A stretch of DNA of 64,000 nt. It comes from Dreissena polymorpha. Its lineage: Eukaryota > Mollusca > Bivalvia > Myida > Dreissenidae. Location: assembly GCF_020536995.1 (NCBI RefSeq), contig NC_068356.1, positions 89,355,941-89,419,940 on the forward strand. The letters run 5' to 3'. Within the stretch, counting starts at the first letter, position 1; every line of letters begins with the position of its first letter. Both the position numbers and the translations under genes were made by a program. Below, in pieces: positions 35,058 through 47,589 of the stretch. The notes under the pieces were generated by a model, which was not told the origin of the DNA, did no database searches, and saw only the letters and a program-made list of their open reading frames with translations.

Positions 35058-37196
35058 TTACCCCTCCGGCTCCGCTTCCTGCGTCCTCGCGGCCCGTTGG
35101 TTCATGCGAGCCTCGCAATGCGGCGCGAACGAGAAGTGCTGCCCGCTCTGACAAATGTAGGGGCGATGGCGGCCAGCCAGGCGCGTGCACCGGCCGCCCC
35201 TTATCTGCGTCTTGAAAAGAGACAATACGAATACATTATAATTGAGCATTGATCCGGAAAACATGGGCTCAATAAATGTGCATGAAGTGTCGTCTCATAT
35301 TAGCCTGTTCGGACTGCACAGGCTAGTCTGGGATGACACTTTACGCTCGTGCATTATGCTTCGTTATCCTAGAGTGCAGTGTGTTGACCATTATAATAAT
35401 TGCGCTGTTATTGGAGCGTTTACTGTAACTCCTTTTTACATATGGTTTATACGAACTTCGTTTCGTGATCTTTCTCTTTTGATTTGTATTCAAAACTTAC
35501 CGGCATTCAACTATACCAACGTTAAAAAATTACAGTCAATGTTCGTTTTCTACTTAATTACTTGTGTCAAAATAAAAAAAAATGTCTATAATGACTTTTG
35601 TCAATGATTTATAAGACATAATGGGTCGTTATTAACGTTTCAGACGCAGCGCGAACAAACCAATGTGACGTTACATACAAGAACAAACGCTTAAATGAAG
35701 TCTTTTTACGGGGAAAACAAGTTATGCCAACATTTACGCTCATGCATTAAACCCCGTATTCCCAGAGCGATGCTAATATAGCATTAACAGGAGCTATTTA
35801 CCACTTGGACCTCCACCATGCACTCGATATCGGCAGCGGCCGGCACAGTGGGCGCCAGCGAGCTCCACTCACGACCAGCTAGACCTAACTGAAACTCTGG
35901 ACCGCTGCCACCACCGCCGCCACCCTGGCCTCCCTGGGGCGCCTGCGTCGTCACATCCGGATTTACAGACTGACCGTTAGCGTTGGAGTTGACGGCGCTG
36001 AGGTACGCGGATTGAAGATGCTCTGGAAGCTGAAACATCAGCAGCAGGGCTCTTATTCACCAACCCATTCATAGTAAGAATAAAGAATAGATTAAAAACC
36101 AAACAAAATACGTTCAGAGTTTGAGAATATTAAATGTCTTTTTTACATGTAGAATGATGTAGATAGAGGTAGTTAATGCCAAATTTGACTAAAAATTAAA
36201 GCAAGTCTTGAATATTCCAATTTAAAGAATATTCTTCATTCTTAAACTCTAGTCTAAGAGTTGTTTGGTGAATACGAGTCCAGACGTTATTTACTTCATC
36301 GGTTTGCTTTATAAGCAATGGCTAATTTTTAATGTAATTTACCATTTTTCAATAATTAGATTTAGAATTGTACACTCGTGCATTTTCAATGAAAGAAACA
36401 GCTAATATGGCATTTTTTTCTAATTATATTATTAATCCGATTTAAAGGCAACGTGTATATTTAAATTCTTTCATGCATCCAATGTCAGTATTTCGTGGCG
36501 TTTAAAACCGTAATTTTATTAATAAATATATCTGCATACAAGACTTATTAGAATACCTTTGAGAACTTTCTATTCATTAGGCTATTCGGTTCATAACGAC
36601 GTCGGCCAACGCAAAAGCAATATATACGTATTTTATACAAGCAAAATAATATGCATACTACTAAAAACATTCTACATTTTGTGTCGTAGTGTCACTGATA
36701 CGCAAGATACTAAATCGAGTACAGCGGATTTGTTTCAATTATTGTTTAGCACTTATTACAACAAATAAAACCGAATGCCTTCAAACATTGACTGAGAAAT
36801 CATACCTGAAACAAAAATAATGGTTGGACATTAACTCTTTCTCACTCAGAAGCAAAGTGAAAATGGCTATGTGCAAACAGCATAAAACCAGAACAGCCTG
36901 CGAGTCACTCGCAATCAAAATACGTATCTAAGTGGTTAAGAGTTAACTTACAAAATAGCGCTCGACCACTAAAATTTCACCACGCACATCTATATGTGCA
37001 TCTTACTTACCCTGGCCCCTAACCGCGGCGAGTTTCGTACACGTGGTCGACGTTGGGCGTCGACTTCCCACATAAGAAGCTCTAGCGCGATGAACACCAC
37101 GATTGGCGCGTGACGCAGAGCGATGGACTTCCGGTAGCGCATGACTGACGGGAGTTTACAGTTATTACCGTTGCTATCAACTGTTGCTACAAGCAC
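35058..37196 (-). CDS. Secreted four-cysteine protein A (paralogue of B and C)
   Basis: Exons: 37196-37011 (62 codons), 36029-35802 (76 codons) and 35210-35058 (50 codons plus TAA). Borders are AGG|gtaagt, gtttcag|CTT, CAAGTG|gtaaat and ttttcaag|ACG, all phase 0, giving 188 aa. The Met at codon 19 (37142) gives a better signal peptide: MRYRK, then APIVVFIALELLMWEVDA before QRRPR. The middle exon has a Gly-rich run (GGQGGGGGGSG) and ends DIECMVEVQV. Exon 3 reads GGRCTRLAGRHRPYICQSG and ends APHC plus a charged tail. The mature protein has exactly four cysteines, at the same places as in B and C. I know no named family for it. The C-x12-C-QSG-x9-C part is reminiscent of the second half of a CBM14/peritrophin-A domain, but two of the usual six cysteines are missing. 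Intron 2 holds MITE pieces. Confidence 0.78.
35262..35385. mobile_element. Long-TIR palindromic MITE, short version, in gene A intron 2
   Basis: It contains GAAGTGTCGTCTCATATTAG, GGACTGCACAGGCTAG and GGGATGACACTTTACGC, arms of the long-TIR family. Another fragment (TTTACGCTCATGCATTAAAC, CCCAGAGCGATGC) lies at 35735-35775, so the intron carries two pieces. Confidence 0.6.
36831..36946. mobile_element. Short TTAA-flanked MITE in gene A intron 1
   Basis: The ends are TTAACTCTTTCTCACTCAG and AAGTGGTTAAGAGTTAA. The core has GCAAACAGCATAAAACCAG and AGAACAGCCTGCGAGTCAC. Only 116 bp; probably an internally deleted copy of another TTAA family. Confidence 0.5.
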
Positions 37197-38509
37197 AATT
37201 GCAACCGAAGCTCTATTTGTTTCTCTCCCGCGAATCCTTAAATCTGTTGATAATACTTTTTTTTTAAATTTCCGAATCTAGATGGTTTCGCAAGTCATGC
37301 TAGTCACATGAATTGTACAATGCAGTGTTGGTCCTTTCTTGAAAGACAGTGCGGCGTCATAGACACACAATAAATCATGTATACTCCGTAATGCATTCAA
37401 CGCGATGCAAGTTTTTCAAATTGTCAACAAGTTCTTCAGTGCTTACGTGTGGCCCGATTTACGTCCACTTTAAGTATAAACTATGCACGTTCATATCTCT
37501 ATGATCTCTTATCCATTGCCAAACTCTGGCGGCTATCAAGTGATTGGGCACCAACGCGGCACTGAAGATGGTTCTAATCAAAGATTCAAAGCGATAAGTC
37601 GTGTGCAGTTGCAGAATATCTCAGCAGTATTGGCGTATTTGCCAAAGCTGCACAGACTTCGGCATCCTATCCAATCATTTAATCATAAAAGGGACGTCGG
37701 GGAAAAATGAAAGGCAAACACAAAATCCAGGATTTCCATTTTCTTCGACTTTGGTACACTGGTACTTAAATTGATGTCTGATTCGCGTCTGGATAAGAAA
37801 ATATAGTTGGACATTGATCATTTTTCATCTATCATTTATTTTTGACAGCGTATTACTATTTGCAATTTCCCAGAATATATTGCCGCCATTGAGCGGCAGC
37901 TAATAGTTTGTGACCGCTCGTTTATAATGGGCTATCGGGACTCGAATCTACCGTCGCGGCAGTCAATCGACGATCAGAAACGTCAAAAATGATTTGTGGA
38001 GAGTCTGGCGAAACTCTGTCGCCGGATTCATGTCTTATACGCCTGAACTTATGTGTAAGTAAGTTTCCGACTATTGACTTGCTAGATGGGGGAATTTTAA
38101 TACAATTTGCCGCGACCTATTTCCAATCTCGGACGCCGTTGAGTCATGTTAATGCAAATTCATACACTAGGCGCATCATGACCTCATTTCTTGGCTAGTA
38201 ATAGTCGAAATACTGAGTCACCCACCAACCCCATATAGAACAAATTGCGTAAAGGAATAAACGGTATTAACTTATTGTAATCAATTTTAAGCGTTCTGTT
38301 TATCGTATAAGTCTGTTGGATTTATAAACGAATCCCACATACAATGCCATAGAGAAATAATTTCTCATATATTCATTTAAAAAACGTAACTCGCACATTG
38401 ACTATATGTGACAATATATTCTGCTTATAGGTGCGTGGCCCTGTCTTCTATCTGAAAGCAAAGGTCACCTTTTAGCAAGGGATATACTTTACAACAAACA
38501 TCATATTAA

Positions 38510-38735
38510 ATCTACTATACTCGTTAAGTGTAGTCCCAGATTAGACTGTGCAGTTCGAACAGGGTAATCAGGGACGATACTTTATGTTATTATTCGTTTT
38601 AAGTAGATCTCTGTTGAGAGAAAATCCGGTTTAAGTGAAAAGTGTCGTCCCTTATTAGCCCCTGTGGACTACATAGGCTTATCTGGGACGAAACTTTACG
38701 AACATGCATTAAGCCCGGTTTTCCCACAGTATGAC
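38510..38735. mobile_element. Long-TIR palindromic MITE, diverged
   Basis: It contains AAGTGTAGTCCCAGATTAG, ACTGTGCAGTTCGAACAGG, AAAAGTGTCGTCCCTTATTAG and ATGCATTAAGCCCGGTTTTC. The arms are present but worn. A further fragment with AAGCCTCGTTATGGGAAAAAC is at 39138-39265. Confidence 0.55.
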
Positions 38736-40250
38736 TCACATGCGCTTAAGTCACTGCGACTGTTTACTGAATTCATGTGCAATAAACGTTTCCGAATCAA
38801 ACTTTTCCGGCGATGTTTTCTTGGTCTTATTATGCCCTTGACAAGTAATCGCAGTGAAGAGGGTTCGAACAGATATTAAAGCTTACTCAACGGTGAACCA
38901 TGCATTAAAATAATTTTACTTAAACGTTGTAGTCTTGTTTCCCACTAAGTTCAAATGGAGACTGATATGGAATAGCACTTTTTATCTGACGATTGACTTC
39001 TCTTTGTAGCGACCGACATCTATTTGTTCCATTTGTTTATAATGGCAATTATTTGGGGGAAACAATTCGTATCACCGTAAAACATTGGCCTTTACTATAT
39101 TTGTATAACAAACAATGATTGATGATTGCATATATAAGCCTCGTTATGGGAAAAACAGGGTTTAATGCACGACACATTTTGCATGTATGGTATTTTTTGT
39201 TTAAAGGAATTTCTTATCGAAATTCGGTTTAGGCGAAATGTACACGCACATGCATTTAGTTCAGTATTGTTCACAAGTTTTATATAACCAGAAATTAAGA
39301 CACGCCTAAAGAATGCAGCTGAAAAAATCGTTTCTGTGATGATAATTTCTTGCGCATATATTTTTAAGCCTTTTAGATAAACGAATACGAACTATACTAA
39401 TGAAACAATGCTAGTATAGGCCGGAGCGTGCAACCCGCGCTACCAAACTGGAGCCGACTCATTAATCACGAGTATCGGGCCATAGCGGCCTGTGATTTGA
39501 CCGTTCCTATAGTTGTGACAAAGTCGACCAGAAATAAGATCTGACAAAAATGCCCATTTCTCATAAACGAGTACGGAACCCAGTGGTTATATCATTCTGT
39601 CAATATCACCATCCTTTTGTTCAATAAACTAAACGTAATTGGGGGGTTGCTTCTTCCTTTTTTCTGGTGTTTTCTTTTTGCTTTAGTGATTTGTGTTTGT
39701 GTGGCGGATAATTTGAGTGAACACGGAAAGGTAAGACATAAAATACAAATATTTTTGTTTTTATATTTTAAACGGATTTTTGCATGAGCTTTGATGTTTT
39801 TGGCACAACGGCCATCGATGAAGTATTTGATGGAAACCTTTTGCACTATATAAGTGTCTTTATATTACAAATCCGAAAGCTATTGGAATCAGAATCAAAA
39901 CTTTAAAGAACTATTCATACGCGTTTTAAAGAATGTTAAGCTATATATGTTTTTAAGAGAATCCCAAAAATGCAGTTTTCATTTATTTACGGAAGTTTTT
40001 GGTTTAATTGTTCATTGGATTACTGTAATGTGTGTAACTTAAAATTAAAAAAACTATTATTTTGAGCAACCAGCTCGAAATAAATATATGGACATAATTG
40101 CTAGTGATTGCAATCATTAAAAAATACTAGTATATGAGACGAATCATGCGAAAAAGGGTCTTATGCAATATGCGACAAGCGTAACTACATAAACTAGCCT
40201 ACGCGTCCCTACAATATGGTCAGAAGCTTATCTGTCCGCTATAAAAACAC

Positions 40251-40252
40251 GC

Positions 40253-40322
<70 letters not shown>

Positions 40323-40329
40323 CGATGAC

Positions 40330-40411
<82 letters not shown>

Positions 40412-40438
40412 GTGATGTTGTTGTTGTTGGTGTTGATT

Positions 40439-40519
<81 letters not shown>

Positions 40520-40537
40520 TTGTTGTTGGTGTTGATT

Positions 40538-40570
<33 letters not shown>

Positions 40571-40571
40571 C

Positions 40572-40616
<45 letters not shown>

Positions 40617-40669
40617 CGGTCATGATGACGACGACGACGATGACGAAGATGATGATGATGATGATAATT

Positions 40670-40747
<78 letters not shown>

Positions 40748-40751
40748 CTGC

Positions 40752-40799
<48 letters not shown>

Positions 40800-40805
40800 C
40801 GATAC
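40251..40805 (+). repeat. GAT trinucleotide microsatellite, about 555 bp
   Basis: A nearly unbroken (GAT)n array with a few interruptions (GGTGATGTTGTTG twice, GACGACGACGAC, GATAATTATGAT). It is open in several frames on both strands (poly-Asp, poly-Met, antisense poly-Ile), which reflects the repeat and not coding. It ends 95 bases before the start codon of secreted gene B and lies within its putative 5' UTR intron or promoter. Confidence 0.9.
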
Positions 40806-40899
40806 GATGACGATGAGGAATGAAATCACTTGAACTCATCCGACGCTTTGTTTTATATGAGCTAAATTAATTCTTTTCACATTATTCACAGTTCTCGCG

Positions 40900-43772
40900 A
40901 TGTCTCCCACGTCCATTTTCCTGATCGCCTGCCTGTCCATGTTCCTGTACGCAGCTAACGCCGTGGGCAGGCGGTTCGAGCACGGAACAATTCGCAAGAG
41001 AAACGTGGGACGGTCCGGCCGATATTTCCAGGTAACAATTTTGAGAATTGTTCAATTACAGAACGACTGAATAAGGTTTTACATCTAACCTAAACAGCAT
41101 GATGCTGTACTTAATCAAAGTACTTACAGCACTGGTGTGACGATGCTTTAGAATAGGATTGATATAAAAGCATCTATTTAAGTTTATCTACATCACCACA
41201 ATTGCGTATGTGGGTACGAAAATTTTGGGTCGGAAAAAATGGGTACGAAAATTTGGGGTACACAAATTATGCCCAAAAAATTGGGTACGAAAAAAGATTT
41301 TGTTACGAAAAAAATTTGGGTAGGAAAAAAATTTGGGTACAAAAAAAATTGGGTACGAGCAAAAATTTGGCTACGAACAAAAATTGGGTACGAAAAAAAA
41401 TGTGCACGAAAAATGTAGGGTACGAACAAGAATTGGGGGAACGGGGAAGTAGTACCCGTGGGGAACTGGGAGGCGGGTTACATTCTCGATCAAATATAAC
41501 AAGAAATATCTTTAAAAATATATTCGACGTGTTTTTTCTGTACCACTTATCTTAAAAAAACGTTCTGTTACAGTAAAACGTGTGTGGATTATAACATTAC
41601 GTTTTAGCATATACATTCAAAACTTGACATGCTCTTTTATTACACCATGCACTTTAATTTCACATGTGTATCATACCAAACTTTATATTTCGTTGTCTCC
41701 TTTCCTAAGTTAATGATGCTATGTGTACGGACGTACTTTCACATGCCCATGTGCATGAACATATAATTTTTCTCTTTTGATTATTGTTTTTATCTCTAGT
41801 TCAATAAGCTTAGGCATGTCTTTTCGTTACGTTCGGCAATAATTTCATGATGATTCCCGAAAGTAGGTATGAGCACATAATCGTAAGAGCACTTGAATAT
41901 GTGAGTTCGCCCATGAACGCATGGTAAGGTTAACTAAATCTCCGCGATATGACCTAATATGTGTTTAAAACAGCAAACAATATCCAACAAACGAATGAAT
42001 TATCAAACATAGTATGTGCACTGATGTGGCTCTGTAATTTCTGTTTGAAAAGTTTATTAAATATGCAAAATGAGAAAGCACGCATAAGAGCGAGTTTCAC
42101 AGATGTAATACGTATGTTGTTCAGAGTTTGTTTACGGCTATTATGCTGTTTATATACCATAGTTGCTACAACGTTTACAAATGGCAGGTTCGAAAGAATT
42201 CGTTTTCTTTACACTCATGATCGCGTTGAAAGTTAATTATACACGTTTAAATTCGCAATTTATTTACTGAATCACGACAAATGTCAAATACAATATAGAA
42301 AATGCATAGTTGTTTCATTGATCAATAAACCTATAATGGATTGAATATAACTGATTTAAAATAAACGTTTTCAAACTATTATTAAAACTTTTTCCCTAAA
42401 TATGCTGTCCTATTTATAGCTGAGCTTCCTATACCTTTCTCAATGATAATCAGCGAGGTATGCCGATTAGAAAAATCGAGCTATCTCAATCTGGCTCGGT
42501 CTTTTACATAGGTCGCCATTGTGAAGAATTTATTCATGGTATGATAACTTAGACGAGCAGCATCGTCAAAAAGATAACGTACCGATAAATGCTATGTACT
42601 GCGTGTTGGATATGGGATTTTTTTCTACTTTTTGAAGAATGGGTTTTTATTTGACATATTTGCAACTGGTTTCAAACGGTGCGCGACTCCCACAAATATT
42701 CCATCATTGTATATCAGACACTAATTGAGATCACAAACTTATTTATTTATTTATTAAACTTTAATTATGTAAAAGAAACTGTTTCCACATTTATGTAATA
42801 AATTCTACGTTTCACACATTAGTGTAAAAAGTATGATCTTAAATAATATTGTCCAATACGGATATGCAAACGTTGTTTTCGCGACAAGAATGAAAAAAGA
42901 GAGAAACATTTTTTCTTGAAACATATGCAATCGTTTTCCTTCAGAGATTGAACAACCCTCGTCGTCAACCCCCGCAATGGAACATAAACGCCGCTTTAAC
43001 GAACGAATCTGATTGGTCGAGGTTCATACCCGACATACCTACAGGCGACGAAGTCGACTGCTACGTGGAAGTTGAAGTGGTAAGAATGTATGATTGTGCA
43101 ATGATCAATTATTAAATAATTGCATTTTTGCCGTGCCATAGTGCATATTGTATTCGTTTAGCGACCGGGGGTCATTTGTTCAATCCCCACAGTGGGGGCG
43201 TTCTTAAGATATCCCCAAAGGCAACACGAAACAGTTCTAAGGTCACTAGTTTAATCTAAGCTGTGGTACCGTCTTTTCGATCACCAAAAAGTACTGGTTC
43301 TACTAAAAAAAGGACTCGAGAGTGACCTAAAATAAAGTTAACAAAATAATTGTTTAAACGACTGTTTTAAGTATGATTTTATGCAGGCGGCGGTATGAAT
43401 TGCTTCTAAATTTTATATAATACAGTAATCGTTTTTCGACAGGTCCACCGCGTCGGCGGAAGGTGCGTTCGACTGGGAGGGCAGCGGCGCATGGCCGTCT
43501 GCCAGTCTGGCATGTATCTGGACGTCCACAGCGACATCTGCAGGGCGCGCATGCGACAAACGCAGACAGAAATTGCAGCGTCGGCGGCTGCAGAGGCAGC
43601 AGCGTCCGGTGAGCCATCAGAGCCGGTGGCGTCCTCGAGGGGTTCGTCATCAGGAGTTTCACACCGAGAGCATTTCAGGAACCAACAGAGAATGGCAGAG
43701 CTCGTGACGCAAAACGCGCAACCGGAAATGGATTCCAGCGTTCCTGTTGTCAGTGCAGACATCGATGACTGA
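40900..43772 (+). CDS. Secreted four-cysteine protein B (paralogue of A and C)
   Basis: Exons: 40900-41031 (44 codons), 42945-43079 (45 codons) and 43443-43772 (109 codons plus TGA). Borders are TTCCAG|gtaaca, ccttcag|AGA, GAAGTG|gtaaga and tcgacag|GTC, all phase 0, giving 198 aa. The ATG begins MSPTSIFLIACLSMFLYAA, a clear signal peptide, cut probably near ANAVG. The middle exon ends GDEVDCYVEVEV, like A (DIECMVEVQV) and C (DVDCHIELQT). Exon 3 starts VHRVGGRCVRLGGQRRMAVC, then QSGMYLDVHSDIC, followed by a longer Ala/Ser/Glu-rich disordered tail. The mature protein has four cysteines. The start codon lies 10 bases after an AG acceptor, so a 5' untranslated exon is likely. Intron 1 holds a minisatellite (41208-41440). 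Confidence 0.78.
41208..41440 (+). repeat. Minisatellite of ~16-20 bp units in gene B intron 1
   Basis: The unit is approximately GGGTACGAAAAAAATTT, repeated about twelve times with substitutions and length changes. It produces an open frame on each strand (YEKRF / FVPNF type repeats) that I do not consider coding. Confidence 0.8.
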
Positions 43773-43901
43773 GTAGCGCTTTGTATTTTCTTTCATGAGA
43801 TCTGCATTGTCTCGTTTTATCAAAACTTTAGACTGTTGAGCAGCAAATGCAGTTCAGTTATAGTGTTATGATGAAGTAGTTGATTTTAGTGTATTTTCAC
43901 A

Positions 43902-43907
43902 AATAAA
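43902..43907 (+). terminator. Polyadenylation signal candidate for secreted gene B
   Basis: AATAAA 130 bases after the gene B stop codon, overlapped by a second near-copy (AAATAAAATAAATG). Spacing fits a short 3' UTR. Confidence 0.55.
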
Positions 43908-44369
43908 ATAAATGACGTGAATATTATTTTGGTTAAACTTCATGTGTAGTTTTTGTCCACGTCATATCTAAATTATCTCTCTATCTTTTCAGTGGAATGA
44001 AAATAAATTCACAAATTTTACAATTGGCCTGTTTCACGATATCAACAGATATTTTAGAATTGTGAATGTTTGCCAAATAATAAGCGAACGCCACCTTTTA
44101 TTGCACACCCACAAGCGTACCGCGGTAACTATTTCCGTTGTAACCAAAGGCTAAACACAGTTGGAGCCGTAAACACTACTCTATCATTTATTTTAATTAC
44201 TAATAATGGCCGAACACTGAAATTCGAGTATAATACGAATGCGAATCATTAATCACAGAAATTCAAACAACTGTCCCGATTTGATCGCAGTTTGATTTGA
44301 TGTTTCAGTATGGAAGGCCAAAACTGCTTTTTGTTGAAAGAAATTACTATGTTTGATTATAAGGCATTT

Positions 44370-45590
44370 TGTTGAGACGAGCCGGTATTGTATGAGTCAA
44401 GTTGTCATTATAAAGTGTCAACTTTAGAATTTAAGTTTGATTTAAGTTTAGCCCAGTCTTCATTATGTTGAGTCAAGTTGGTATTACATTTAGTCAAGTT
44501 GGGATTGTGTTGTGTCAAATCGGCATCATGCGTAGTTGATTCGTCACAATAGTGGGTAAAGATGGCGTTATATGTTCAGTTAATGTGAAAACACGATAAG
44601 TCGAATTGGCATAATGTTGAGTCCAGTTTATATATTATTGCGTCTTTTATACATTAAATTTAGTCTATTTGAAATTACATTTATTTAAATTAGCGTTGTG
44701 TTGGGTAAAACAGAAAATAAATCAATAACGATATTTTATCCTTTAGCCGCCCTGTATATATATTAACTATTTCTGCGTTGTTTACTGTATGACGACCTAT
44801 ATCTTGATGACTTGCAAGTAACGAAATGTTAACATGTAGATATAACTGAAGGAGGAATTGCTTATTGTATTATTGTCTGCGTCCCGATGACAGCTTTTAT
44901 ACCATATGAAGACAAGTCGATATAATTTAAGTGGACAAAGGGTGTTATTTTAAAATATTTTACCTAGATTTTACCTAGATTATGTCGACCAAATATTTTT
45001 TCGGGAAAAGCTGGAAACATGTACGTCGAGACTTTAACTTAATGCCGTTATGGCGAGTAAAATTAAGTGGGGAAAACCTACAAAACTATGACGACATGCC
45101 TTGTTATTTCACAATAAGAAGATATAAACTAACCCGGCAGGACCATATTATCGAGGTGTATATCATCGTAGTTTTAGTGGACACGTTGAGTTATTTTTTA
45201 CGCCATGATACCTTTTTCATATCATGCCGTCATAGAATTTTGACATCATCACAGCCTCAGAGTGTACCATATACGTTTCCTATTTTACTATGACGACATA
45301 CCATGTTATTTCACAGCAAGTCAATATAAACTAATTCAGCTTGTCTTATTATTGCGGTGTACCACATACGCTTCCGTAGTTTACATACCAATTTGACTAA
45401 CTTAAAGTCATCTTCACGTTACATAATGCGATTTCCATCCATCATCAGTGTTTTACCAAAACTTAATTCAAATTAACTCAACTCAAAAGAAAGTCAACAT
45501 GACTCAGTTTTAACCGACGTTGACTCCACTTAATGCCATCTTTACTCAACATGAAGCCGATAAATCGACGTAATTCTAAACATAGAGAAT
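44370..45590. repeat. Element with degenerate inverted arms and internal tandem
   Basis: The left part (44390-44640) repeats a ~23-bp theme, TGTTGAGTCAAGTTGGCATT. The right part (45470-45560) carries the opposite theme, GACTCCACTTAATGCCATC and TTTACTCAACATG. Between them a ~200-bp unit occurs twice, each starting CTATGACGACAT (45088 and 45290) and holding TGTTATTTCACA. A 103-codon plus frame at 44982-45293 lies in this tandem and is not supported as a gene. Confidence 0.45.
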
Positions 45591-47125
45591 AATAGGTTAG
45601 TGTTGATTATAGATCAGGTTTATCATGCGAGGCTTAGAAAACAAAAAGCACGAGCCTTGGCGAGTGCTTTTTCGTTTTCGTGCCGAGCATGATAAACCTG
45701 ATCTATAATCAACACTGACCTATTATTCTATTTATCCCACTTTTTATTCAGTAAACTTTTTTTATTTAAACAAAATAAGTTTTCACGAGTGTTTGTCGTA
45801 CTTTGATAATGACTGTAGTGTAACCAAGGTCAGTGTATTACTCCGCGTTCCAAAAATAACCGCTGATCAAATAATCATTTTTTTAAATCAGAATATCGTT
45901 CTGTAACAAAGTGTCGAGCGTTATTAATTACAATTTTAATCATATTGAATTGCAAATCTTTAAGTTTTATGATATCAATATGACATTAAGTTGTTATATA
46001 CAAGGAACTACATTTGTTTACAACGTAGCCTAACACCACACACAATTCACTTTCGATATCAAACTATCGAGTCGATCACGAGGTGCACATTATTTGCTTC
46101 TTTGTTATAATATGTGGTTATTTCGTGACGAAATAACAAAGATTACTTGGATTTAAGCTAATTATATACATTAACATTTTGAATGTTGAAAGTGGCACCA
46201 AAGAATTGTGAGGCAAAGTTGTTCGAACGCTGGTGAACCGTGAAGTGACTGGGTGGGGCGAACATCAAGATCAACTTGTTCGACGGTAGACAGTGGTTGT
46301 CTAGGCTGCATTTCGGCCATAGTTTCGGTGCGTGAAGGTGTACAAGAGGAACTGTTGGATTGTTACATTTACTGGACTGAGCAAGAATGAACACTTTTGC
46401 AGCTGTTCAACAGATATGTTGGAATGATTGGTTAAGGACTGGACATTTTTGTGCCCTGTTATTGCCATGGTTTCAGTGGGTGGATATTTGTATTTCGAAA
46501 TTTTTGGACCAGGAATTTACGAACTGAGTGGTTCGTTATTCTCTTGTGCTTGAGAAAGCCGGAGTCTTTTGCCATGGCCTTCAGCATCTGACCTAACTTG
46601 TTGACACCCAATTGTTGACGGCTTGACGCAAGAATCACCGGGATGCAGTGTCATTTGTGCGTATTGCCAGGTAGAAAAGATGCTTTGAAGAAAAATCAGA
46701 TGGATGCATATCCGAGTACAGCTTGTAAATTAACACAGGATTTCTTGGTCCAGACGATTGTTTTCTACGGTCAAAGGGGAGCAACTCGCACTGACTTCTT
46801 CAAAGGGGAGCAACATCAACAGAAACTATTTGCATAGTGTTAAATTTACCTAATACTTGAGGTTTTAATAAAAATAAATGACAAAAAAACACGTTTTTTT
46901 GCTACTTTCCTTTGTTTTAAGGTCATTAAGATTGACAAACATTTGAGATTGTTTTTATTATTGATGCACTTGGCAAACACAGGTGACGAGGTGCGTGGGA
47001 AAAAGTAGTCCCGGTTCGGCAGTTGATGACGTCATTTCGTGCCATTGATTATAGCCTTGCCGTTGATTATAGATGAAATTTAATAAACGGGGCTTTAATC
47101 AACCGAATTCGCTGTAATAGTGGGA
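45580..47125. repeat. Large element opening with a strong hairpin (45580-45735)
   Basis: The hairpin arms are AGAATAATAGGTTAGTG, TTGATTATAGATCAGG, TTTATCATGC and their inverse, with a GCTTTTTCGTTTTCG loop region. AATAATAGG / TATTCTATTTATCCCAC on the left and AGTGGGATAAAAATATG at about 47118 on the right suggest one element of ~1.5 kb. The interior (46140-46850) is less AT-rich and has short frames on both strands, none recognised. Confidence 0.4.
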
Positions 47126-47589
47126 TAAAAATATGCATATCAGTTTCTCTCATCAAAGGACGTTTTAGCCTTTCATATTAAAGCTTTACACGTATAACGT
47201 TTGGTCGACGTCGATTTATGCCATTCTCCTTAAAGTACATTACTATAAATGCGTTCTTGGTGAATGTTATATAAAACATATATTATATTAACATATATTA
47301 TGTTAATATCAAATGAATGCTCTTCAACAGTAAACTTCACTCGTTTTGTGAAATCATTAGGAGGTTCACAAAAAACATTCGATACAGTCTCGTACGTGCG
47401 ATTCAAAACTTAGTGTGTTTTTTATTTAGGTTTACCTTAACGTTCGTTGAACACGGTCGCTCAAAGAACTACGTTAATTTAAGCATGATATGTTAGCCTG
47501 CAGCTATTTCGTCATTTCGACATGTGTCCGACATAAGAGCCTATGCATGAACAATGCATGAACAATTCCTTATCCGACTACGTATGGAC

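Larger units (their letters stand above)
37197..40899. other. Divergent intergenic region between secreted genes A and B
   Basis: A and B point away from each other, so this 3.7 kb should hold both promoters. It contains MITE copies (38510-38735, 39138-39265), a truncated ACCCGCGTCATGC-type end (40140-40215) and the GAT microsatellite. An AG acceptor (ttattcacag, ending at 40890) just before the gene B ATG suggests an untranslated exon of B upstream. A 69-codon plus frame at 37989-38198 has no recognisable similarity. Confidence 0.45.

Noticed and set aside
34998-35252. 84-codon plus frame rich in Arg and Pro
   Set aside because: Antisense of exon 3 of secreted gene A.
40216-40839. Frames of about 200 codons on both strands (poly-Asp, poly-Met, poly-Ile)
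   Set aside because: They are translations of the GAT microsatellite; open in several frames at once and with no flanking coding sequence.
41193-41555. Frames with repeated YEKRF / FVPNF-type units
   Set aside because: Translations of the intronic minisatellite.
43354-43762. Two overlapping minus-strand frames of 102 and 118 codons
   Set aside because: Antisense of exon 3 of secreted gene B; long only because that exon is GC-rich.
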